A DNA stretch of 64,000 bases from Pseudomonadota bacterium (GCA_023388175.1 JAEWGT010000009.1:523367-587366), one strand, 5' to 3'. Positions 42,540-50,754 are shown, numbered from the stretch's first letter. Program-made: numbers and translations. Notes: a model not told the origin generated them from the sequence alone.

Positions 42540-43127
42540 TCAGCGCTTGCGCTTGTCCATCTGGTGATAGGCCCGGCGCGAATGAAATTCGCAATAGGGG
42601 CCGGTCTCGAGGCTATGCTGTCCGCAGAAATAGAAATCCTTGGTCAGCGGATCGCCGATCGGCCACTTGCAGGTGTGCTCATTGAGCTGCAGCAGGTTGA
42701 GGCGCTTGTCTTCTGGAATGAACAGTTCCTGCGTCGCCGGTGCGACATAGAGTTCAGCTTCCATATCCGGCGCCATGGCCAGAGCTGTCGCACCCATGAC
42801 CTGTGGCCGCGGCATGCTGGCCGGGCGCGGCTTGGCGCTCACATGGCTCATGCTGGCGGACGGGCTGGCAACACGCCGCGCGGAAGACGGCCGCGCCGCC
42901 GCCGGCCGGGCACGTGGAGTTGTATTGGTCGGCTTGGCGCGGGCCGACAGCTTGAGACGATGCACCTTGCCGATCACGGCATTGCGCGTCACGCCATCAC
43001 CCAGTTCGCCTGCGATCTGACTTGCGCTGAGCCCTTCCATCCAGAGCTTTTTCAAAAGTTCGACGCGCTCGTCAGTCCAGCCCGCCGCTTGTGCTCCCGA
43101 AACCATCGTCAAAACAGAATCCTTCAT
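42540..43127 (-). CDS. gcrA: GcrA cell-cycle regulator
   Basis: A 195-residue alphaproteobacterial cell-cycle protein that binds sigma-70 and acts at promoters carrying methylated GANTC. The N-terminal helix-turn-helix WTDERVELLKKLWMEGLSASQIAGELGDGVTRNAVIGKVHRLKL (about residues 17-60) contacts DNA. The C-terminal CKWPIGDPLTKDFYFCGQHSLETGPYCEFH (about 152-181) is the sigma-binding part with four conserved Cys. The Ala/Pro/Arg-rich middle is disordered. Several GANTC sites lie around its start, implying methylation-sensed control. Confidence 0.95.
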   Translation of the reverse strand: MKDSVLTMVSGAQAAGWTDERVELLKKLWMEGLSASQIAGELGDGVTRNAVIGKVHRLKLSARAKPTNTTPRARPAAARPSSARRVASPSASMSHVSAKPRPASMPRPQVMGATALAMAPDMEAELYVAPATQELFIPEDKRLNLLQLNEHTCKWPIGDPLTKDFYFCGQHSLETGPYCEFHSRRAYHQMDKRKR

Positions 43128-43139
43128 TGCGCTGCCGGA

Positions 43140-43155
43140 AAGTTGTCGGCAACTT
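43140..43155. promoter_or_regulatory. Dyad AAGTTG-TCGG-CAACTT before gcrA
   Basis: Perfect six-base arms lie 12 bases upstream of the gcrA start codon, next to a GAATC site. The position, overlapping the likely transcript start or 5' leader, suits a repressor site or an mRNA hairpin that limits ribosome access. Confidence 0.45.
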
Positions 43156-43159
43156 CTAA

Positions 43160-43314
43160 GAATCTACAGCTCGTATGTTGAGCGGGTCCGCCGCACGAGA
43201 TGTCGTGCCCCCAACGCCTCGGACACTACGCCATGGCGGGAATCGGGATCAAGAGTCGGGGAGGATTTTCCCCGTTTATTCATTGGTTAAGATTGTCCTA
43301 ACAATCCATGAGTC
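43160..43314. promoter_or_regulatory. Cluster of GANTC (CcrM) sites in the gcrA-argD gap
   Basis: GANTC occurs at 43160, 43240, 43253 and 43310, with a fifth at 43117 in the first gcrA codons, against roughly one expected by chance in 200 bases. GANTC is the target of the cell-cycle methylase CcrM, and GcrA is the protein that reads its methylation state. A self-regulated promoter is the natural reading. Confidence 0.6.
43287..43301. promoter_or_regulatory. CtrA-like site TTAA-N7-CTAA
   Basis: One base off the CtrA consensus TTAA-N7-TTAA, nine bases from a GANTC site in the divergent gcrA-argD region. CtrA binding would couple gcrA with the opposing cell-cycle master regulator. The match could be chance in this AT-rich patch. 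Confidence 0.35.
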
Positions 43315-43377
43315 AAATCAGCCACTTGGCTGTGTCTCATTGACTTCGAGGCAGTTTTTCGCCTAATTCCCATGGCG

Positions 43378-43405
43378 AAAACGCGCTGCCAGCCGGCGCG
43401 TTTTT
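43378..43405 (+). terminator. Terminator-like hairpin in the argD leader
   Basis: AAAACGCGC and GCGCGTTTT pair around a nine-base loop, followed by TTTTTGTCTTTT. It points in the direction of argD but lies 65 bases before its start, so it is either an attenuator of the arginine operon or the end of a short upstream transcript. A second AACGCGCG stretch near 43439 could compete for the same strand. Confidence 0.6.
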
Positions 43406-43469
43406 GTCTTTTGTGGCAGGTTTGCCACGCCTCATGTCAACGCGCGTTTCGCAAAAAGGAAGTTTCATC

Positions 43470-44669
43470 ATGTCTGCGCTCTATGGCACATACGCCCGGT
43501 CCGATCTCGCTTTCGAGCGGGGCGAGGGCATGCGCCTATACGACCAGCATGGCCGGGACTATCTCGATTTCCATTCCGGCGTTGCCGTGAACGCGCTCGG
43601 TCATGCCGATCCTCATCTCGTCGGCGCCCTCAAGGCCGCGGCGGACAAGGTCTGGCACACTGCCAATACCTTTACCATTCCCGAGCAGGAACGGCTGGGC
43701 CAGCGGCTGGTCGACGCGACCTTTGCCGACAGCGTCTTCTTCACCAATTCGGGCGCCGAGGCGCTCGAATGCGCCATCAAGACGGCGCGGCATTACTTTT
43801 GGGCCAAGGGCCAGGAAGACCGCTACGAAGTGATTGCCTTTACCGGCTCCTTCCACGGTCGCACGCTGGGCACAATCGCCGCCGGCGGTAATCCCGATTA
43901 CCTGCAGGGCTTCGGCCCAGCCACGCCCGGCTTCAAGCACGCTACACCCGGCGACCTCGACTCTGTAAAGGCGCTGATCTCGCCACAGACCTGCGCCATC
44001 CTCATCGAACCCGTGCAGGGCGAAGGCGGCGTCACCGCCATGACCAATGAATTCATGACCGGTCTGCGCGCGCTCTGTGACGAAAACGACATGCTGCTTA
44101 TCCTCGACGAGGTCCAGTGCGGCTTTGGACGGACCGGGCGCTTCTTCGCTTTTGAATGGTCCGGCATCACGCCCGACATCGTCGCCGTGGCCAAGGCAAT
44201 TGGCGGCGGTTTCCCGCTGGGCGCCTGCCTTGCCAAGGGCGATGTTGCGGCCTCAATGGTGCCGGGTACTCATGGCTCGACCTATGGCGGTAACCCGCTG
44301 GCGACCGCCATCGGCAATGCCGTGCTCGACCGTATCCTTGCGCCCGGTTTCCTCGATCACGTCAATACGATGGGTCAGAAACTGACCTGGCATCTCCAGC
44401 AACTCGCCCAGAAATATCCCGATCACGTGCTCGAACTGCGCGGCAAGGGCCTGCTCTCTGGCATCAAGATTGCCACGCCCGTGCGCGACATGGTCACCCG
44501 CCTGCGCGACGATCACCAGATCCTGACCATGAGCGCCGGGGACAATGTGTTGCGCCTCCTGCCGCCTTTGATCGTTTCCGAAGCCGATATCGAGGAAGCC
44601 ATCAGCAAGATCAGTGCCGCCTTCGATGCAATTGACGCCGAAGCGGCCACTCCTGCGGCGGCTTCGTGA
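43470..44669 (+). CDS. argD: Acetylornithine aminotransferase
   Basis: A 399-residue PLP enzyme of arginine biosynthesis converting N-acetylglutamate semialdehyde to N-acetylornithine. HTANTFTIPEQERLGQRLVD, TNSGAEALECAIKTAR (phosphate cup), LDEVQCGFGRTG and VVAVAKAIGGGFPLG with the PLP lysine (about residue 241) are all present. Start set at MSALYGTYARSDLAFERGEG with AAAAAGGA before it. It is followed by argF and hslO, a set conserved in Hyphomicrobiales. Confidence 0.95.
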   Translation: MSALYGTYARSDLAFERGEGMRLYDQHGRDYLDFHSGVAVNALGHADPHLVGALKAAADKVWHTANTFTIPEQERLGQRLVDATFADSVFFTNSGAEALECAIKTARHYFWAKGQEDRYEVIAFTGSFHGRTLGTIAAGGNPDYLQGFGPATPGFKHATPGDLDSVKALISPQTCAILIEPVQGEGGVTAMTNEFMTGLRALCDENDMLLILDEVQCGFGRTGRFFAFEWSGITPDIVAVAKAIGGGFPLGACLAKGDVAASMVPGTHGSTYGGNPLATAIGNAVLDRILAPGFLDHVNTMGQKLTWHLQQLAQKYPDHVLELRGKGLLSGIKIATPVRDMVTRLRDDHQILTMSAGDNVLRLLPPLIVSEADIEEAISKISAAFDAIDAEAATPAAAS

Positions 44670-44793
44670 TGGATCTGACATTCTACCACTTCGGACGCCG
44701 CCGAAGCCGCTGACATGGTTTGTTAGCTGTCATCATCCATGGTGGCGGCATTGATCCCATTTCAAGCAAGCGTCAATAAAAGGAGTCCGGCCC

Positions 44794-45723
44794 ATGACGA
44801 CCGGCAACCCAAGGCATTTTCTGTCCATCGACGATTTTTCCTACGCCGAGCTGCGTGGCATGCTCAATCAGGCGAGCGCGCTGAAAGCTCGCCTCAAGGA
44901 CGGGGATCGCCCCCAATTGCTCAAGGACAAGGTTCTGGCCATGATCTTCGAGCGCCAGTCCACCCGCACGCGTGTGTCCTTCGATGTCGGCATGCGCCAG
45001 CTCGGCGGCCAGACCATCATGCTGTCCGGTCAGGAAATGCAGCTCAGCCGCGAGGAAACGCTCGCCGACACCGCGCAGGTCATGAGCCGCTATGTCGACG
45101 CCATCATGATCCGTATTCTCAGCCATGCCGACCTGCTCGACCTGGCTGAGAACGCGACCGTCCCGGTGATCAACGGTCTCACCCGCCGCGCGCATCCCTG
45201 CCAGATCATGGCCGACCTGATGACCTTCGAGGAACATCGCGGTTCGATCAAGGGTGCCAAGGTCGCCTGGGTCGGCGACAGCAATAACGTTCTGCATTCA
45301 TGGGTCAACGCGGCCGAGCTCTTCGAGTGCGAGCTGACCATTGCCGTGCCCGACGAATACAGCCCCGAAAAAGACCTGATGCAGGACATCCAGCGGGCAG
45401 GGGAGTGGGTCAAGCTGATCGAAGATCCGCGCGAAGCGGTCGAGGGGGCGGACCTGGTCATCACCGACACATGGGTCTCGATGGGCGACGTCGATGCCGC
45501 CGAGCGCCGCCGGGTCTTGAAACCCTATCAGGTCAACACCAATCTAATGGCCTTGGCGAACAAAGACGCCCTGTTCATGCACTGCCTTCCAGCCCATCGC
45601 GGCGACGAAGTGACCGACGAGGTAATCGACGGCGCACAATCGGTAGTGTTCGACGAGGCCGAAAACCGCCTTCACGCCCAGAAAGCTGTTTTGTGCTGGG
45701 CCTTCGGGGTTGAAACGAACTAG
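44794..45723 (+). CDS. argF: Ornithine carbamoyltransferase, anabolic
   Basis: A 309-residue trimeric transferase joining carbamoyl phosphate and ornithine to citrulline. STRTRVSFDVGM (about residue 52) binds carbamoyl phosphate, RRAHPCQIMADLMT (about 130) follows, and FMHCLPAHRGDEV (about 268) has the Cys and Leu of the ornithine pocket. It lies 124 bases after argD and shares its direction; no internal promoter is obvious, so an argD-argF operon is likely. Confidence 0.96.
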   Translation: MTTGNPRHFLSIDDFSYAELRGMLNQASALKARLKDGDRPQLLKDKVLAMIFERQSTRTRVSFDVGMRQLGGQTIMLSGQEMQLSREETLADTAQVMSRYVDAIMIRILSHADLLDLAENATVPVINGLTRRAHPCQIMADLMTFEEHRGSIKGAKVAWVGDSNNVLHSWVNAAELFECELTIAVPDEYSPEKDLMQDIQRAGEWVKLIEDPREAVEGADLVITDTWVSMGDVDAAERRRVLKPYQVNTNLMALANKDALFMHCLPAHRGDEVTDEVIDGAQSVVFDEAENRLHAQKAVLCWAFGVETN

Positions 45724-45763
45724 GCGGGGCCCCCGCCCTCGTCGCAAATCCACCATCATGTCA

Positions 45764-45790
45764 CCCCCGCGCAAGCGGGGGCCTCCGTTT
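45764..45790 (+). repeat. Palindromic CCCCCGC repeat after argF
   Basis: CCCCCGC-GCAA-GCGGGGG then CCTCCGTTTT is a short extragenic palindrome of a type widespread in alphaproteobacterial genomes. It can end the argF transcript. Just before it, GGCGGGGCCCCCGCC at the argF stop is a further self-complementary stretch. Only one copy occurs in the window. Confidence 0.6.
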
Positions 45791-45888
45791 TGTGAAACAG
45801 AGGTTGCCGCCTTTGCGCCACATGACATGATGCTGGCCTGTGGCGCGTTTTGCTTCCAGGGCGTAGCCTTGCGAAAGACACAAGAACC

Positions 45889-46902
45889 ATGACCGCGGAA
45901 TTGAACATGACCCAGAATCTGCTTGCCAATATGGGACTGGATCGCCCCGAAAGCGGGGACGATGCGGTCGTGCCCTTCACGCTGGACAAGCTCGATACGC
46001 GCGGCAGGACCGTCCGGCTGGGCGAGGCGCTCGACACCATCCTTTCCCGCCATGACTATCCGCTGCCCGTTGCGCGCCTGCTCGGCGAGGCCGTGGTGCT
46101 GTCGGCGCTGATCGGCTCCTCCCTCAAATTCGAGGGCCGTTTCATTCTCCAGACCCAGACCGATGGCCCTGTAAACCTGATTGTCGTCGATTTCGACGCG
46201 CCGGGCGGCATGCGAGGCTATGCGCGATACGACCATGACGCTCTGCTCAAGGCGGCCGAGGAAGGCCGGACCACCCCTGCCGAACTGTTGGGCAATGGGC
46301 ATCTGGCGATGACCATAGACCAGGGCGCGCATATGGAACGCTACCAGGGCATCGTGGCCCTGAACGGCAATTCGCTTGAAGAGGTGGCGCACACCTATTT
46401 CATGCAGTCCGAGCAGATTCCTACCCGCGTCCGCATGGCGGTGGCACAGATGAGTACCAAGGGCGACCATCGCCCTCGCTGGCGTGCCGGCGGCATGCTG
46501 ATCCAGCATCTGCCCGCCAGTGGCGCCGGTGTCATGGCCGATTTGCCGGGCAATGGCGATTTCAACGATCCTGCCATGGCTGACCCCGATCATGTGGAGG
46601 CGGATGGATGGGCCGAAGCGCGGTCCATGCTGGCAACGGTTGACGATCTTGAACTTGTGGACCCCGATGTGTCGCCTGAAAGGCTGTTGTTCCGCCTCTA
46701 TCACGAGACCGGAGTCAGGGTGTTTCCGCCTCAGGTTCTGGAGGAACGCTGCACCTGTTCGGTGGAGCGGATCGAGGACATGCTCATCAACAGCTTCTCC
46801 GATGAGGAGAGGCAGGACATGGCTGTCGATGGAGAGATCGAGATCGTTTGCGAGTTCTGTTCGTCCGCATATCGCTTCAATCCACATCAGTTCCAAAACT
46901 AG
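45889..46902 (+). CDS. hslO: Hsp33 redox-activated chaperone
   Basis: A 337-residue holdase switched on by oxidation. The substrate-binding core begins PFTLDKLDTRGRTVRLGEALDTILSRHDYP, and the C-terminal redox switch is complete: CTC in ERCTCSVER (about residue 286) and CEFC near 321 would hold zinc when reduced. FMQSEQIPTRVRMA is a further signature. It is about 40 residues longer than E. coli Hsp33. ATG at MTAELNMTQN is preferred, MTQN being the alternative. A 28-base hairpin follows. Confidence 0.94.
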   Translation: MTAELNMTQNLLANMGLDRPESGDDAVVPFTLDKLDTRGRTVRLGEALDTILSRHDYPLPVARLLGEAVVLSALIGSSLKFEGRFILQTQTDGPVNLIVVDFDAPGGMRGYARYDHDALLKAAEEGRTTPAELLGNGHLAMTIDQGAHMERYQGIVALNGNSLEEVAHTYFMQSEQIPTRVRMAVAQMSTKGDHRPRWRAGGMLIQHLPASGAGVMADLPGNGDFNDPAMADPDHVEADGWAEARSMLATVDDLELVDPDVSPERLLFRLYHETGVRVFPPQVLEERCTCSVERIEDMLINSFSDEERQDMAVDGEIEIVCEFCSSAYRFNPHQFQN

Positions 46903-46911
46903 GCCTGCATT

Positions 46912-46939
46912 GACGGCATCCCGGCGCCGGGGTGCCGTC
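46912..46939 (+). terminator. Hairpin after hslO
   Basis: GACGGCATCCCGG pairs with CCGGGGTGCCGTC with one G-T pair. No thymine run follows, so termination would be incomplete or factor-dependent. Confidence 0.55.
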
Positions 46940-47008
46940 ACCAGCTTGCCAACATCGATTTAACCCGGCACATTATTGTTGTTCTAACGGCAATAGGGGC
47001 CAGCCGGG

Positions 47009-47728
47009 ATGAATGCAGACTTGATGTTGACCATCGAGAACGTGCAGCGCCAGTCCAGCGCCGACGGCATTCTAAGCCTGCTTTACGACGCCATTGGACA
47101 ATATGGGTTCCAGAAATTTATCGTCTCCGGCCTGCCCGATCCCGGCATGGATGTGCGGCCTTTCGTTCTGCTTTCGGGATGGGACGACGAATGGTATCAG
47201 CGCTATACCAGCCTCAATTATGTTCACCTTGACCCCGTAGCGCGCCATTGCTTCACGACGTCTCGGCCGTTTGACTGGTCTGACGCTCCCTATGACGGCG
47301 AAACCGATTTGTCTGCGCGGCGCGTCATGGAGGAAGCGCGCGACTTCGGTATGGATCAGGGTTTTTGCGTTCCAATTCACATGGAAGGGGGCATGCAGGG
47401 CGTCGTGTCTTTGGTGGGCGATACTGGCCATCTCGATGACACGGCCCGGCTCGAACTGCATATGCTGGCGCTCTATGCTCATGGCCGGTTGCGCTTCCTG
47501 CATGGAACCGATGAGGCCCTGGCGCCCCGCCGCGCCATAACCAGGCGCGAAGCCGAAGTCCTTAAATGGGTCGCCAATGGCAAGACCGCGGCCGATATCG
47601 CCGAGATTACCGGACTGACGGCGCGCACCGTTAACCAGCATTGCGAAAATGCCCAGCGGCGCCTTGGCACCAATAACCGTCTGCATACTGTTGTTGAGGC
47701 CATACGGCACAAGCTGATTGCGCTCTGA
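47009..47728 (+). CDS. LuxR-family quorum-sensing regulator
   Basis: A 239-residue transcription factor with an N-terminal acyl-homoserine-lactone pocket and a C-terminal helix-turn-helix. The pocket residues are canonical: Trp and Tyr in EWYQRY, Asp-Pro in LDPVARH, Trp in FDWSD and Gly in DQGFCVP. The DNA-binding half reads ITRREAEVLKWVANGKTAADIAEITGLTARTVNQHCENAQRRLGTNNR (about residues 175-222). Because every ligand-binding residue is present it should respond to an AHL, most simply that made by the synthase 88 bases downstream. Confidence 0.93.
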   Translation: MNADLMLTIENVQRQSSADGILSLLYDAIGQYGFQKFIVSGLPDPGMDVRPFVLLSGWDDEWYQRYTSLNYVHLDPVARHCFTTSRPFDWSDAPYDGETDLSARRVMEEARDFGMDQGFCVPIHMEGGMQGVVSLVGDTGHLDDTARLELHMLALYAHGRLRFLHGTDEALAPRRAITRREAEVLKWVANGKTAADIAEITGLTARTVNQHCENAQRRLGTNNRLHTVVEAIRHKLIAL

Positions 47729-47748
47729 ATCCGGTTGCTTGGGATTTC

Positions 47749-47762
47749 TGCCAATATCGGTA
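47749..47762. promoter_or_regulatory. Imperfect dyad before the AHL synthase gene
   Basis: TGCCAATATCGGTA matches its own complement at 10 of 14 positions and lies 54 bases before the synthase start, where a lux-type activator box would sit. It does not match the TraR or LuxR box consensus, so the assignment is weak. Confidence 0.3.
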
Positions 47763-47816
47763 TCTGTCTTCCCTGTGCGTAATTGAGGGGCTTATCAGAT
47801 ATTTAGGGGGCGAGGG

Positions 47817-48464
47817 ATGCAGGTGCATATTGTCCGCGATCCAGCGGACCGGCAGGACTGTGCCTTGCTTGAAATGAACTACCGGCTGAGGCACAGGGTC
47901 TTCGTCGATTTGCAGGGCTGGGAGGCGCTGCGTCGTCCTGATCAGCGCGACGTCGATGAATTCGACAATCGCGACGCCACCCATATTCTTCTCGTCGATG
48001 AAGGCAATGTCGTTGGCGGATCGCGAGTGACCCCGCTGGATCGCCCCAATCTGCTGCATAGTGTTTTTCATGACCTGGTGCAGTCGGAACTGCCGGCTGA
48101 TCCATCTCTCGGCGCGGACTGGACGCGCTTTTACGTCCGGCCCGATCGACGCGAGGGCCGCAGGCGCGCCCCTGAATCCGCAGCGCTTTTCTGTTCGGTG
48201 ATGGAATATGCGCTCAACGAAGGCTTTGCCTACATTACCTTCGTTTCCTCCGTCTACATGCTCGAACATGGCACCGCGGTCGGCTGGAGGATCACCCCGC
48301 TCGGTGAGTCTCGACTGATCGATGGCAAACCGACCATTGCAGCCTGGATCGAAGTGTCCGGCGCTGCGCTGGACAATGTCCGCAGCGCTACCGGCTGGAA
48401 CCGCTCCTTTGTCCCGTCTCCCCCCGGCAGGCCCGAAAACGCTGACCACTCCCTGATGCGCTGA
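47817..48464 (+). CDS. Acyl-homoserine-lactone synthase (LuxI family)
   Basis: A 215-residue synthase that makes an AHL signal from S-adenosylmethionine and an acyl donor. The N-terminal invariant set is visible: Arg in LRHRVFVDLQGW with the Phe and Trp, both Asp of DEFDN, and Arg in GGSRVTP, followed by TRFYVRP. The LuxI Glu just before that Arg-Phe motif is not seen at the usual place. AGGGGGCGAGGG precedes the start. The glycosyltransferase gene begins 13 bases after the stop. The acyl-chain length is not readable from sequence. Confidence 0.93.
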   Translation: MQVHIVRDPADRQDCALLEMNYRLRHRVFVDLQGWEALRRPDQRDVDEFDNRDATHILLVDEGNVVGGSRVTPLDRPNLLHSVFHDLVQSELPADPSLGADWTRFYVRPDRREGRRRAPESAALFCSVMEYALNEGFAYITFVSSVYMLEHGTAVGWRITPLGESRLIDGKPTIAAWIEVSGAALDNVRSATGWNRSFVPSPPGRPENADHSLMR

Positions 48465-48477
48465 CAGGAGGCCGATC

Positions 48478-50322
48478 ATGTCCGAGGCGGCCAGTCTGAT
48501 GCAGGCAGTACTTGGTCCAGCATATGGTCAGCCCGAGGTTGATGATCTGCTGGATCAGGCGCTGCGCAGCGAGGTCGATCCCTTGCACTGGTGCGCTGTC
48601 CATCTTGGTCTCAGCCAGGCGGAGGTCATGCGCCGCGTCGCCGCCTGGATCGGTCTGGCCTTTTACAATGTGGTGCCGCGTCTTGCACCTGCCGAGATCG
48701 CGCCGCCCAGGCTCGAAGTGCTGGGCGAAGTGCGTCTGTTTCGCGTCAGGGTTCTCGATCGTGACGTCGCCTTTGCCGCGCCGGATTTTTTCGGGGCTTT
48801 GCGTCTCCGGCGCGCCTATGAAGCCAATCCCGCCATGCAACAGTCTGTTTGCCTCGTGCCGATGCCAGCACTGCGCGACCTGATTGTCGATGCTGCTCAG
48901 GAGGCGCTGATCGACGGTGCCCGGCAGACCCTGTCTCGCTCATGGCCTCATGCAGCCGCGCAACTCGACTTGTCCCGCACGGTGCGCTTCAGCTTCGCCC
49001 TTTTCCTTGTTGTACTAGTTGTTCTTGTGTTCGCCGCGCCGCTGACCGGGCAATACTGGTTGCTCCCCCTGTGGTTTCTGCTCGTGGTTCTGCCCACGGT
49101 GTTGCGGGTCTGCGCGCTGCTGACACCTCCGGCGCCTCCGCCCGAACATCCTATCGCCATCGATGATGCCGACCTTCCGGTCTATTCGGTCCTGGTGCCC
49201 CTGCGCGATGAGGCCAATATGGTCGATCAGCTATGCAAAGGCCTGTCCCAGTTCGACTATCCTCACGAGAAACTTCAGATCATCTTCGTGGTGGAAAGCC
49301 GCTCCCCCGAAACTGTTGCAGCTGTACGCCGCCATCTCGATGACGCCCGATTTTCTCTGGCAGTGGTGCCCGACGCCCTTCCGCGCACCAAGCCAAAAGC
49401 CCTCGATTTCGCCCTGCCGCTCTGCCTGGGCGAATTTGTTGTGGTTTACGATGCCGAGGATCGGCCCGCCCCAGGGCAACTGCGGGCTGTTGTCAGTCAG
49501 TTCCGGTCTGAGCCTGACATAGAGTGCATCCAGGCCCGCCTTGTTATCGGCAATGGTGCGCGCGGGTTCCTGCCTGCCCTGTTTGCCGGTGAATATGCGG
49601 GCCTCTTCACCGTCATGTTGCCGGCCATCGCCCGCTGGGGTGCCGTCATGCCGCTGGGTGGGACCTCGAACCATTTCCGCCTTGCCACGCTGCGGCTTCT
49701 AGGCGGGTGGGACGCCTATAATGTGACCGAAGACGCTGATCTCGGCGTCCGGCTCGCCCGCCGTCATCTCAAAACCGCAACCATTGCCAGCCTCACTTTG
49801 GAGGATGCGCCCACCCGGCTGCGCCCATGGATGGGCCAGCGCACCCGCTGGACCAAGGGCTGGATGCAGACCTATGCCGTGCATAACCGTCGTCCCCTGC
49901 GCCTGCTCGACGATCTGGGCTGGTGGAGCTTCTTGCTGTTTCAGGTGACCATGCTGGGCATGCTGCTGGCGCCGCTTCTGCATTCGGCCTTTGCAATCCT
50001 TGTCCTGTGGCTGGTGCTGGATTTTGGTGCCGAAGCTATCCGTCCCGACCCATGGCTGGTCGCCTGCATCGTCACGCTGCTGATCGGTCACGGCGCAGCA
50101 ATCGCCACCAATCTTCTGGGCTTGATGCGCACGGGGCAGGCCGGTCTCGCCTGGCGGCAGGTGATGTTGCCGCTTTACTGGCTGCTGATCGCCTGGGCGA
50201 CTCTGCGTGCACTATGGGAATTCGTCAGGCATCCGTTTCACTGGTTTAAGACGCCTCATGAAGTCAGTGCGCCGGCCGTGCCACGCGCACCGGACTATAC
50301 GCGGCAGCCCCAGGTCGGGTGA
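48478..50322 (+). CDS. Membrane-bound family 2 glycosyltransferase
   Basis: A 614-residue processive-type GT2 with an unassigned N-terminal domain (residues 1-155), two membrane helices (about 165-215), a catalytic domain and about four C-terminal helices. The nucleotide-sugar sites are complete: YDAEDRPAPGQ for the DxD-like motif (about 325), TEDADLGVRLARRH (about 418) and QRTRWTKGWMQT (about 456), the QxxRW seen in cellulose and hyaluronan synthases. Bacterial relatives make surface polysaccharides; I recall a similar layout in XagB-type proteins. AGGAGG lies eight bases before its ATG. Close linkage to luxI suggests quorum control. Confidence 0.88.
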   Translation: MSEAASLMQAVLGPAYGQPEVDDLLDQALRSEVDPLHWCAVHLGLSQAEVMRRVAAWIGLAFYNVVPRLAPAEIAPPRLEVLGEVRLFRVRVLDRDVAFAAPDFFGALRLRRAYEANPAMQQSVCLVPMPALRDLIVDAAQEALIDGARQTLSRSWPHAAAQLDLSRTVRFSFALFLVVLVVLVFAAPLTGQYWLLPLWFLLVVLPTVLRVCALLTPPAPPPEHPIAIDDADLPVYSVLVPLRDEANMVDQLCKGLSQFDYPHEKLQIIFVVESRSPETVAAVRRHLDDARFSLAVVPDALPRTKPKALDFALPLCLGEFVVVYDAEDRPAPGQLRAVVSQFRSEPDIECIQARLVIGNGARGFLPALFAGEYAGLFTVMLPAIARWGAVMPLGGTSNHFRLATLRLLGGWDAYNVTEDADLGVRLARRHLKTATIASLTLEDAPTRLRPWMGQRTRWTKGWMQTYAVHNRRPLRLLDDLGWWSFLLFQVTMLGMLLAPLLHSAFAILVLWLVLDFGAEAIRPDPWLVACIVTLLIGHGAAIATNLLGLMRTGQAGLAWRQVMLPLYWLLIAWATLRALWEFVRHPFHWFKTPHEVSAPAVPRAPDYTRQPQVG

Positions 50323-50481
50323 CAGCGACCAGCGCCAGAAAACCCGGGAGCCAACCGCTCAGAACCTGTCTAAATTATTGACGTAATTACATCTTCGTCG
50401 CTGCCATTGTCATCTTTGGGCAATGCTGCCGCAATGCTGATGCTGCGAAGGTGAGGGTGTTCAAAACGAAAGGAACACCAC

Positions 50482-50727
50482 ATGCGCAAACTCATCGTTT
50501 CCACCGCACTTGCAGCCGTTCTGATTGCCGGAGCTGCGCCGGCCTTTGCCGCTGACGACGTGTTCGGCCATTCCGCCTACTACACCGGCCAGGCCCTCGC
50601 CGCGCAGGGTTACCAGGTAACCAATGTCGAGGAATGGGGCACCCGCATCATGGCAACAGTCACCGACGCACAGGGTCATGCCACCATCAAGATTTTCGAT
50701 GCCGATACGCTGCGCCCTGCAAACTGA
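50482..50727 (+). CDS. Small exported protein of unknown function (81 aa)
   Basis: MRKLIVSTALAAVLIAGAAP leads to AFAADD, a clear signal peptide cleaved near residue 23. The mature 58 residues, with TGQALAAQGYQVTNVEEWG and ATIKIFDADTL, have the helix-then-strands pattern of PepSY-like domains. It stands alone downstream of the glycosyltransferase gene after a 159-base gap holding its own AT-rich promoter area. Unknown role, probably periplasmic. Confidence 0.75.
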   Translation: MRKLIVSTALAAVLIAGAAPAFAADDVFGHSAYYTGQALAAQGYQVTNVEEWGTRIMATVTDAQGHATIKIFDADTLRPAN

Positions 50728-50734
50728 CATATAC

Positions 50735-50754
50735 GAGGCGGCCTCGGCCGCCTC
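50735..50754 (+). terminator. Hairpin after the small exported protein gene
   Basis: GAGGCGGC-CTCG-GCCGCCTC, eight pairs with a tetraloop, eight bases after the stop. No thymine tract follows. Confidence 0.6.

Noticed and set aside
43372..43590. 72-codon leader peptide rich in Arg before argD
   Set aside because: The frame overlaps the argD start by 120 bases, has no good ribosome site, and its Arg content is not above that of random GC-rich frames.
45764..45790. Start of a CRISPR-like repeat
   Set aside because: There is a single palindromic unit with no second copy at regular spacing and no cas gene.
47729..47816. Classical lux/tra box before the AHL synthase
   Set aside because: Only an imperfect 14-base dyad is present; it does not match the known consensus, so I list it only as a weak regulatory candidate.
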